DNA of 64,000 bases from Terebella lapidaria (taxonomy: Eukaryota > Annelida > Polychaeta > Terebellida > Terebellidae), in NCBI GenBank assembly GCA_949152475.1, contig OX424570.1, forward strand, positions 4,390,181-4,454,180, read 5' to 3'. How positions within the stretch are numbered: position 1 is the first letter of the stretch; each line of letters opens with the position of its first letter. Under the pieces are notes generated by a model, which was given only the letters and a program-made list of their open reading frames with translations, was not told the DNA's origin and searched no databases. The position numbers were made by a program, and so were the translations under genes. Shown here piece after piece: positions 34,970 through 46,700 of the stretch.

Positions 34970-37580
34970 AGCTAATGTTCAGTTTGAATTTGATGCAGAA
35001 GCACTAACCAATGTCTTTTTTTTGGGAGGGGGGGGGGACCCAGCACCCCTGAACCCATCATGGTCTACAAAACTCACGACCAAGAAACACCAATACCAGC
35101 AAAAAAATCCAGAACTCCGTCTAATATCCATGAACTTCGAGAATATTAGTTCAAGCCAAGAACTTGAGATCAAGCTGCATGTACCCGAGACATTTACTGG
35201 AAACGGGTGGAGTCATGTGTGTGCATGAGCACTGGCTTCACCAGTATGAGGCGGATTTCGTGACGGAGATCTCCCCAGACTGGCACCTGATGCTAAAGTA
35301 CTCTGACGATGACAGGCCACTACCCCATCTGTACAGGCCAAGTGGTGCAGCAAGTGTGCCGATATTGTGGTCGAGTTCCCTGTCTGTCGGTATTCTGCCA
35401 GTAGCCGACGGACACTAGTGTAACGTATGAGGGCCAGCTAGACGAGATTGCCGAGCTCACAAAAAATATGCCAGCACAAATATCATGGTATGGGCTGGAG
35501 ACATCCATGCCTCTCCAAACAGAAGTCCCATGACAAGCAATGAGCTTCTTTGTCAGCTCTTCTGACAAGACTCTGATTACACCATCTCAAAGAAAACCAT
35601 ATATACCAACATATCACCACTTCACAGTGAATATCATCACATACGTCTGCCCTGAGCTGCACTTCACACCACCATAGCAAAGCAGAAATATCAGTGACAC
35701 TCAGCGTGAAAGCCACACCAGCACCCATAAGACCACAAAGATGCTGTGGAACATGGTGGACAAATAGCTATACAAGGCGTCCTTATGAAATCCCTGGATG
35801 AGGACTGCCCTACATAATTAATCTTACATCGAGTCAGTTCTATACTTTAGGAGACGGTGACGGAATATGATCTTGGACATTACAGAAAGCCCAGAAGACA
35901 GAAAACTTTCAAATGGCACCCAAACCTAATACCGGCCGTGAAGCACAAAAAGAGTTCCATAAGGCACATAGACAAATCAGTCATGAGCGAGATATGGTAC
36001 ATGAGGACACCATGTGTAGCAGCTGCTATGCTCGTGTCAGCAGAATCTCCTACACCTCCTGCACCAACTTCTTGCAAGTGACTCTGTTGTCCTGCTCCCA
36101 ATCTCGCTCTGGGCAACTGTTCGTTACATGGCCACATTAGAGTAATAAAGGCTGTTGACTTTTTAGGCATTAAAGCTGAACATATCCAGCACATTATCAC
36201 AAACCGAATCATGTCAACTGGCAAGATCCGTCTCTCGATGAAGACCGGGCTAATAACCCCAGTGCCAATGAAAGGGAAAGACAACATGTTCACGAACAGA
36301 TAAAGCTGCATCAAATTATCCTCCCTCCTTGGAAAAGTTGTTGAGAAAGAACTTAGATGCCTGTTGGACAGCATCCTAGACAAACACCAAACATGTTACA
36401 ATTTGGCTTCACAGCTGGATAATCCTACCTGACAACCATTTCCTCCTTATATGAGGTGTAATCATAAGCTCACGACCCCCTGTCTCGCCTTTATGGATGT
36501 CAGTAAACATGGTGAAGCCTTTGAATCGGACGACCTCCAGGGTATGCTCAATGCCATTTCTGATCAAGGTGTACACGTTATGCTGTGGAGGCATGTCATC
36601 TTTTACATGTGTAGTGGAATGGGGGGCATTTCGAGACTGATGAAGGATGCACAAGGCATTCAGCAGGGGGAGTCACCTCCACAGCCCTGTTCTGATTGGG
36701 TGAACAAACTCTTCAACACTTACTGCTCACATCCTAGTACCTGTGAAAACTTGGAGCAGATGTTGCATGTGCATTGATGCACGCAGATGACCTGAGGTCA
36801 TCACAGGGAAGTGAACGCATGACATTCAAGTCCTGATCAACAAAACCCAACTTGATACAGCTGAGGAAAGATACCTCTTCAGTAACACGAAGACCAAGGC
36901 TGTAACATCAGTTATCAAAGAGCAACATAACCTGAAGACATCAACCTGTATCTGAATGGGAACCGTCTTTACTTCACCCAGCTAGAGACACACTTACCAA
37001 TGAGGTTCCTGTTTGCCACCAGGATCGTCACCATGTAATTCGGGTATAGATAAACCATAGAAACAGTCTACTGTGCCAAACACATACAAAAACGTAATAA
37101 TGATACATTAAATTTTTGTCAAGTTTGTTTTTGTATAATGGAGACAATGAACATGACGTTTTTGCACTTTTGGGGCATAATAGACTGTTTCATAGCCCCA
37201 AAAGCACATGGCATCAGCAAGTACCCCATTGTGGTATCGAGAAATTTGTTGAATGCTCCAACAATTCAAACAAGATCATAATCAGCAAGAAGAATGGCTT
37301 ACTCTCTCATTTAATAGAATCAACCCTCGAACATCCAAGCAAGTATTGGACTTTACATAATTCTGTACCTGGAGTCCTTGGTCTTACCTTCCTCAGACTA
37401 TACAGTCTTAGACGACTATTACTGATTCAACCTCAAACAATTCGAACACTTCCCAACATCCACAACAAGTGCTGCAAAGTATTTTCTGGTTGGATCAATT
37501 CTGGTAAAAAGTACTCCTACAGACCAGACTCCCAGGATTATCAGGCTTTAACACGCCAGCTAGCATCAAAGATCTGAAAT
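34970..37580 (+). mobile_element. Decayed LINE with endonuclease and reverse transcriptase pieces
   Basis: The frame near 35200-35418 reads EHWLHQYEADFVTEISPDWH and LYRPSGAASV, an AP-endonuclease pattern. Near 36150-36400, KAVDFLGIK, LITPVPMKGKDNMFTN and SSLLGKVVEKELRCLLD are the start of the RT domain. At 36451-36777, LAFMDVSKHGEAFES and DAQGIQQGE follow in another frame. The 153-residue frame 37116-37577 may be its C-terminal part, but is not recognised. Many stops; inactive. Confidence 0.7.
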
Positions 37581-37599
37581 CGGTCGGTTGGAAAACACA

Positions 37600-38299
37600 T
37601 ATATACCATGCGACTCCTAATCCAGTACACACTACCCTCTACATACGCTAAATTCTCGATCCCCCGAAATTTGTTTTTCGGACATCTCGTTCAGTCTCAT
37701 TCAGCAGGTAAAAGTCTGAAGACTCGGGCAGTGTTATCGACGTCAAAGTGTCATCAGGAGTGGTGACGGAACTTTCAACAAGCATTCACACAGAATCATG
37801 CGGTGGGTCTGCTAAATCTATACATGTATGTTGATAGACTCCCAGTACGTTCAGAACTGAAGCTCATGCTGTGCGAGGTTTTTTTTGTTTGTGATTCCCT
37901 GGTTCGGCCAGGTCGCTCAACTTCCAACATTTGGAGGAGCGTCACGTGATTTTAATTTTTGCTTGTCCTCCCGACTTATGGGATGCAGAATTGCAGTAAG
38001 TTGTGCTGTTCTTTACAGATCAGACCAGTATAACTAGCCTTGGAAGATGTCCAGATATCCGTCAACACATCCCCGTTTGAAGTTAGTGTTTGGTTGCTGA
38101 ACGAAATATCTCAAATCGAGACTGTCACAATTTGTCAGTGTTCAAAATTTGCCTACCGGGTATATGTGGTCAAATATGTGAAAATGGTAAAAAAAAAATG
38201 CTCAAATTTGTATTTTTTTTAGCAAACATGATGATCATTCTTTTACAATTATCTCATGTATTTGGCCTGAGCTGTGAGATATGCCTTGATGTGGTGCAA
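37600..38299. other. Unassigned DNA between LINE and PDE1 3' UTR
   Basis: Short frames only; a few A- or T-rich runs (38190-38222). Nothing further seen. Confidence 0.4.
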
Positions 38300-40548
38300 A
38301 TATCATAAAACACAAGCAGCTGTACATTTTTCATCAATTTTATTATTCATTAACCAAAACATATTCTTAGTCACTCGAACATTCTAGGTCAATGTTAAAC
38401 AACGTTAAGAGCATGTTTTAATTAGTCAGTAGCCCTGAAAACATGAACAAAATGTCATTATTTTGACGACTGTTCCGAGGTTTCCCTCTGGATATTCTCA
38501 CTTGGAGAATGAAACAAAATAGAGTAAAATAATAACTGAAACTTGGGATTTCAAAACATTCTGCAGATCATCTGGACAGGTTTCACTTCAGAAAGATTAA
38601 TGCGTATTTTACAGTCAATAATAATTTATATATACACATAGTTATAACACACTGGCAATTAAAGGTTTCAGGCAATTTAAGGTACATGGATATATATACA
38701 GACAACTATTTACATATGTATATATTGACTACAATATGTGTAGGCATTTTGACATATTTCCCTTTACAAAGTTTTAATGAAATTTACATAAACACTGAGA
38801 AATATGCATAAATATACTAATAAATGGTGCAGTGCCCTCCCCAAATACTGAAAGTGGACACAACAGACTTATGGTTTTATTGACATTCACTCACAAGCTA
38901 CACGGAATCAATTCTGCATTAAAACACTATATATTCTCTTGGATATAATTACAGAGGTTTGCTGATAACTTCATGCCAGCCACACCTATTTATATACAAA
39001 GATGGTAAATTTATATTATTTTCAAACGAAATTATCCCCTCCATTCAATGTGGATTTAATGTTCATTGCTCCAAATAATTTTACTTGCTTCATTGCATTC
39101 AGATATTTTATTACCTAATAATACAATTCAATTGAAAAACTCTCTTCTTTGCAAATTATTTAATCCATCATGGAATGGTTTAATACACACATGATTGGCC
39201 ACAGAGGCGGCTAGCGTTGGCATATCCCACGTGGAGAAGTGGAATGGACATTTTCTACTAACATGTCTACAGACCACATCACGTCGCTATGGTAACTTCC
39301 TCAATACACCCTGAGAAATTAGGAAAATTTCAATTTTTTCAATTTTTTTTTACCTACTGAAAAAGTTTAACACAAACAGATATTCATGATACTGTTGTAA
39401 CGGAGTATAAATTTGAGCGAAAAATGAATTTTCTCTCCAATGCTGAATTTCTAACAAAAGAAAGATCATAAAGGTATTATGTTAAGTACAATAAATGGCA
39501 TGTCATAAACAGCAACATAACGGAATTAAAACTATCACAAAACACGCAGCATGCATAGAACATCTTGGCAACGTTATGCCATCTTCCCCCAAAATAACGA
39601 GTTGTCTCCACCTCTGGAAATTTCCTCAATCAAACTTTTATCATGGAATCAAAGACATTAACCACACAATTCACACGTCACTCAATCATACAATCTGCTA
39701 GACCCTGAAATTGACCACTTTTAAACACATATGATCACAATTTGACAGCGGTAAAGAAAGAAACACTGGCACGAACAAATGCAATGAAAAACAATGATCG
39801 AAAATAGCAACATCTCCTTAGCTTTGCTGAAAGTCTTTAGTGTTCATTGCAGGTTGATCACTGCTACAACTTTCAACTTGTACTACTGATAATTTATATA
39901 TACACAGCAGCAGCACAAGACAACAGTATTTACATGGTGCATGTATATAGCTAAGACGGTACTAGTGACAGTAAACTGATGCAGTAAAACAGACATGTTC
40001 AAGTGTGATAATATAAAAGAAAGTCAGTATGAACAGATGGACACTTACAATATTCCAAGCCCACCCTTAGAGGTTTGGTTGGCTGTATGAATGCCTTTAA
40101 CATGGAATATACGTACGCACTATACCACCAATATCCCATATTTGCGTCAGTTTGCGTTCCTCCGTGCTATCACATGATAATGACTGATCGAATCAACTGT
40201 ACAGTTTGACATAACATCACCAACAGCTGGTATCAACAACTACTAAACCCTACCATATACCTCTGTATTCACGTCAGAAGAAAGAACAGTAAAACAAACA
40301 TTGTTAATTATTATATTGATGGTTTCTTCAAAACATGGATGACAACTGTGCATGAAAGAATTCGTTGCCTTGACTACCTCCCCTAGATACCACCCGCTTT
40401 ACCCCACCCACAAGAAGTCCTGAATTATCTGTACATCACCCCCCCCCCCCCCCCCCACATCTCCCAAACAAAACCCACTTCAATTTTTGCAGCTATCTCC
40501 AAGTTCGACATTTTTGAAAGCCCGCATTTTGTAGTTGAAGTCATGTGA
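38300..40548 (-). other. Probable long PDE1 3' UTR
   Basis: AT-rich, with no coding signal on either strand. Possible minus-strand AATAAA signals are visible near 38340, 38880 and 39110; the true end cannot be chosen. It contains an X-box-like site (39283-39296) and a run of about 18 C at 40439-40456. Confidence 0.45.
39283..39296. promoter_or_regulatory. RFX X-box-like palindrome
   Basis: GTCGCTATGGTAAC fits GTNRCY-NN-RGYAAC. It lies in the presumed PDE1 3' UTR. Confidence 0.4.
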
Positions 40549-40724
40549 CTAGGAAGCGTCATGTGATTGGCTGGCGTGGATGGACTCGAGAGAGCCGGGT
40601 CTGTCTCCGGGGGCGACAGTACTGGGTGCAGGGCTGGTTGCCGGGGACGACCGCCGCGATCGGAGAGAGGAGCGACTTGCTGACAGATCTAGCAGCCCAG
40701 TCGTCGAGGTCTGGCGACACACCC
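40549..40724 (-). CDS. PDE1: PDE1 terminal exon with stop codon
   Basis: 176 nt after acceptor CTCCACTCCAG, with phase matching the previous exon (completes Gly). Encodes a Ser/Arg/Pro-rich tail including ASRSSLRSRRSSPATSPAPS and ends with TAG at 40551-40549. GC-rich against an AT-rich background, which supports a coding role. Confidence 0.75.
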
Positions 40725-43700
40725 CTGGAGTGGAGAAACGTCGGAAATATCCTTCAAAATAGTGCAAGTCAAGAGAAAATGTAATTTAGTGTATCTATCA
40801 TATTCTATTATTCTTATTTAGTCTATATTTCTGCGTTGAGTTATTTCTCTTAATTTTTTTCTATCACTTTTGTTTACAGCATTTGATATTTCAAGTGACT
40901 TATATTATTCATTTAAGGTTGTAAACAGGCGAGGATAGTTTCTGTTTCATTAAAAGCATGATTAGTAACCCAAGCCATAGGTAAGATGTGTGGCTATATG
41001 AGTTTGCATATAATATATGGAAAGCTATTTATGAAAAATATTGCTATAAAATAGGTCTATATACTAATATTTATTTTCTGCTCTAGGCCACTCGTTCAGA
41101 GAGAAATATCTCAGAAACAGGAAAATATTCCACTAGTATCCAAACACCAATGAAATTCATCAGAAGATGATAAAAAAATACATGTTGATTGGTAAAGAAA
41201 TCAGTTACTGTAATTGTCCATTCCAGATGTTCAAGTTATATACTTGTATGTCAATGAAACATCTACTAAAATTACTACGAAGAATTAATTAGATTCAAAA
41301 CTTGACACACATTAGTATAAGAATAGTGTAAATTTAATCATGCAATTTATGGTTAGAATAACATTTTTCTGTTGCAAAGCACAAGCATACAAATGAATAA
41401 TCTGCCGACATTCTGTTTGTATGTTAGGAGCTAATGTAGATTTATTCAGCATTCTATTCCTTCAGAACTTGTAATTAACTTCCGGTGTGTAATATTGTCT
41501 ACAATCATAAATTTCTTAATGCAAAAGGAATATTACAAGTTCCAAAACAATACGGCCCATGTATCGCAGGATACTCTTTATGCTAAACTTAATGAAGATT
41601 AAAAATGTGTCAGATGTATTAAAGATGGCACTCATTCAGTGGGTGAGTAGTATAAGTAAAGTACATTGCGCTACATGGGCCCACAATACTAGCTTGTATC
41701 TTTGAAGACAAGAGTAAAGCAGCCGTTATATAACACAAGATGCAGAAAGCAGCGGAATAGCCGTGGTAACTTACTAGATTGCTAGAGAATGGAATTCAGA
41801 TGAACAGTGTCAATGTTCATCTATTTGCAATAAAAAAATAGAAACTGGATTTGAGTTCAGTAGTTATTCGAGGCAAACAACACAAAAGTATAATCTGGGG
41901 CACAAGTCCGCAAATATTCAGATTTTTGTCGGAACCCTCAACAACTATAGCATATCTTGACTAATTTAAATTGCAAGAATTACAATACAGGTACAAGAGG
42001 TTAAAAATGAACGATCTGGTATCAATATTCCACAAACATGCCACTGGTCTTGATATCACAAGTGAGACAATGCACGTAAAAAACGACATTTTATCACTTT
42101 TCATGAATTTATCAAAAATTTAACTACACAGATTTGACAGAGATGAAGTTGGCACCTAGGACACGACATCCAGATACACACCTTGTGTGGCGGTGTTGGT
42201 TTGCGGTGGCCGTGTTTGGCTGACGTCGGTTGCGGTGTCGGTTGTGACTTTTCCGTCCTCGGGTGGATCTCTCGGGTTCGGAGACTCCACTCCGGAGTCC
42301 TCGGACTTTTGCAGGTCAAGGTCAGAGTTTTCCTCACCGTTCTCTGCCGCTTTCTCACGCTCTTTCTTCTCCGCATCTGCAACAAGTCAGTGGGCATTGA
42401 TCAATACGTTTCTTTTTGTGCATGTTTAATTTGATGTAGCATGTTTAACTTGATGGATACCACACAGTTTATCATTTAAGTAAATGCAGTTACAGTATTG
42501 TAACATACTTAGGAACACTCTTGTAATATACTGCAAAATTACCAAGACAAATAGATATTGTGGAAAGTTCTAAAGTAATCTTGGCTATGATCATAAAACT
42601 GACTTTATATTCTTACAAATAGACTACATTTATATAGTCTAGAAATCAAAATACTAGTATTTGTTCTCCATCTCATGGGTCAAGGTCTGGCAAATTAGTG
42701 TTAAATACACCATAATCACAAACTTACAATGATTATAACGAATTCATTGCATGGGAGTAATTTGAACATATTGATTATACTGTTGTAGGTATATTAGTGA
42801 AGGTATGTACATAGAGGCAAAGAGATCAGTCGGTTCATATTCTGGTCCAAATCATATGCAAACGAATAGATGTACTGTGTATATAACATGTGAGATGCAT
42901 TGAAAATATACAAAAACGAATGCAAACTCTGTCAGTATTAACAAATCTGACAAATGTTTCAAATGTAGTGAAAAAAAGTGATAAAGATTTAATGCTGATT
43001 TTAAAATCATATTGCCATATATACATTTTAATTATTTGAATGAATCCTCACAGCAATGTACAAAATCAAACATTGTTTTGCATGAAATGTTAGTAAACGG
43101 ATACAGATTCCAAAACGCATTCCTCAATTTTCTACCTTCTGCTGATTGTCGTAAAAATTGAACAGATCGTCGTGTGACAATTTCCAAGTGTTTTTCACGT
43201 TTTCTTTCTACAGCCTCTTTAAAGATCGACACAGACGAGACGTTACAACATACAAAATGGCACAGAGGCAGGCATGGTATGTGTATTTAAATTTGCATCA
43301 ATAAAAGCAAGTCATTAATATCATGCTCTATATAGCACTGGGTCTAGCATTTAGCGCAAAGCTTGGGGCTTCTGTACAGGTGTTCTGCTAGCAAATGATC
43401 CCGCTACATATAACAAACGTTATGACGTCTAAAGCAAAGGTTCTAATTTCAACAAGTGGTTTGCAACAAATATCACTACATGTATATCTAAATTACATCA
43501 TTTCTCAGTAAAACCAAACCTGATCATATACATGTATCAACATTTGGCATATTCATGAACTATTTTATATATAGTGCACTTCCGTGTAATATCTCACAGA
43601 TATTATTGACTATGATATTTCATTAATTTTTTAAAATTACTATTCCATTTGTTCTGATTAATTCCGCGACAATGACGAAGCAATGGCAGCTAACAGCTAT

Positions 43701-46700
43701 ACAGCCCACGAACTACAAAATTTAATGCACAATACCGTAGCAAAAATCACTTTTTGAGACATTTTGTACAAACCTGCAGCAGCTCGCTCCTTCCAAAGCT
43801 GTTTGTTGACGGCCAAACAATCGATCCAATGTCGTCGCACTTCGCACTTCACCGCACCTGCGAGGTAACCATGGTAACAGATCATAAACATTGTGCAGTG
43901 CGAATAATGTGTCATTCTCCTTCTGTTCCAAGCTGAGCAAGAAAAGTATTTTTTAAAAAAGAAAACTTTGAATACACAACTAGATGTTCTTTGACATTGA
44001 AGGAAATAAAATTGAAACAACTAATCATTATTAGGGAGTACATCAGTGCAACGTACGATTCTACTTTTTTCCCTGAGAAAAATAAAATAACTAAGAGCAT
44101 TGTTAGGTTGGATAGACTGTTAGATTATAATGTTGCTACATTTAAGCCTAGATTCTAGTTCGGAGGGAATTAGTATCAGGTTTCTAGAATAGCAACTGCA
44201 TTTTGTAACATTGCAAACTTAAATTATGCATTATTGCAAAAGAATAATAATGAAAATGAAGCAAATTGTGGCATGGTTTTGCACATACATGTATCTCGTC
44301 CACAAAAATAATCAACTACAATAATGTGCAATATTTGGTATTTGGATATTTTTATAACATACATGTACACTAGTATTATGTATAGCAAATGAACATTATC
44401 GAGATAATGTGCCAAACCATGTACGTTCTCGGTCCACAAAAATATCACCTGTATGATTCGCATACTATATACCTTTAAAATTCCATAATAAAGGATGATT
44501 AAATTGGTTATTCGAATATCAAATAGAAAAATGCTATCTCGATTGTCAAAATGATGTTTTACTTGATCTAAAGAAATTTTAATTCTCGAACGAAAATATA
44601 ATTTTTTTTACTTCAAAATTTGCACAGGCGACATTTTGCTGGACCGGTTACCGTGCATTGCTATGCTCTAGGGGTGAGGAGGGGGGACTAACCTGGACTG
44701 GAGGAGGGGGTTTTGGGGGCAGAGGGGGTAGGGGAGCGACTAGATAGACTGGTGGTGCTTGTAGCCTTGTCCACGCGTCCCGAACCTTCCTCTGCAATTC
44801 CGGCCGACCGCTGCTGTAGTGGCACGATCAACTTCTCTAACATGTCCCCCATCACTTGGAAACTCGGGTCCACGATAAAGTCGATAAAACCTGCGCGGGG
44901 GAGCAAACACATAAGGTGGTCAGGCTTTAGGAATGTGAAATATCCCAGGGTCAAATATTTGAATACAAGTGAATCAGTGTACTCAACTTTTTAAAAACAT
45001 TTAAAATGTCATACATTTATTATATAAAAGGTAAATTTTACATAAAACTGACTGAATATCCTCATGATAATCATGTGTTGTCAAGGGTTATCTTGTCTCG
45101 CAACAGTCATTTTGTTCCCAAGTTTACGTACATATAACATAGATGTACTTCTAATAATTGGCTAGAACATATATTGCTACCAGTGTTTTCCCGGTACTGA
45201 CCTATCTGAGACTCAGCAATCATCGTGGTTTTTCTGTCACACAGTGGAGAGATCGGCAGGCCGAGCTCTGACTCACGGTCACCCTGTAAAACAGTGTCAT
45301 AATGTCACCAGGTTATACCCGTCCAGAATTACTGTCATGATGCAACCTTCCAGTGTCACATCCATCATAATGTAATATATCTCTGACCATAACTGTTCAG
45401 TATCAAATATACATTTATTAGTTATCAAAATTACTTGTGAATATATTAATACTGTGGATGTTCAGCAGAAGAAATTATTATTTTTGCCTTCAACTTCCTA
45501 TGCCAAACCACAGCGTGGTAAAAAGTCAAATATTCTAAAAAAAATGTCCATGAGAAAAAATCAGTCCTTATACATGAACCCAGAAACTATGCCAATCTTG
45601 GACGTATTTTCTACCAGTTCATACCTGGATGAAGAACTCGTCTATGAGCTGTTTGGTCCAGCGCGAGTGGAGGCTCCAATCCTTGGCGGGGTGGCTGATG
45701 TCTGCACAGTGGACCACTAGGGACAGTGCCTTCGACTTGTCAATGCTAGAAACAAAAGACCTACAAAGTCTAAGGTTTCAAGGCTAGAGACAGCATTGAT
45801 ATTCCGGGTAATCAATTTTGAATAATAATGCCTTTCATATTTACTCTCTTCAAAATATGCTTTTACCGTGATATTCATTGCTAGTGATAGGCTAAACTTG
45901 TGAGTTAGGCCACATCAAATTAATGAGTAGTTCTGTAAATTTTCTGGCAAAAAATGAAAGTGTCCGTGAGCAAAAATCCTATTTTTTTCAATTGTGTTCA
46001 ATTAAGAATTTTTTCTTGGTTTTTGTTTCGTATTTCACTAATTTTTTCTTCAAATCTGGTGTGGCCAGTCTAGCATTCTCTATTTCAGACAACCTGTGTT
46101 GTAGCATACAATAATCCCGCATGGCAGAGAATAACGAACAATAAATTGCGAGAGAATACATACTTTTCCGGCATGCTGAGAAGGTTTTTCATGTTCTTGA
46201 TCTGCTGGAAGTGGTATGACATGTCCGTGGCCAGAACGATGTCTATCACTAGCGATCGGAACTCTCTGCAATCAAAACACACACATTGAGAAAATTCCAT
46301 GGAAGGTGTTTATAATATACAAAAATTCTAAAGACTTTACACCACTCATCCGAAAAAATGTTACAATATGTATATTTTGTAGCAATGTAGTTCATACAAC
46401 ATCTATATTCACAAACGAGACAGACCTGAATTCCTCTTTCTTCAGACCAGTCAGAATATTGTAGTCGTCCTCGCGCATAAATCGGAAGGCGGAGCTGACG
46501 TGATGGTTCTCCAGCACGGCCCGGTCGTTGTACAGCAAGGCTACATCAGAGCTACAGGGCAAACAGATCAATCTAAAGTAGTTAAAGTAGTTACAATAGT
46601 TATGTTCGGATTGTAAAACCATGACGGTGATATGAAAATCACTTATAATTTGCCATGTTTTTGTTATAGTGATGGGAGAGTTTACGGAACTTTTGTGTCT

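Noticed and set aside
40545..40784. Plus-strand frames of 79 and 60 residues
   Set aside because: Shadows of the GC-rich PDE1 terminal exon on the other strand.
42183..42434. Valine/cysteine-rich plus-strand frames
   Set aside because: Complement of the PDE1 acidic-tail exon, with no domain.
44713..44994. 93-residue plus-strand reading frame
   Set aside because: Complement of the PDE1 exon 44890-44693.
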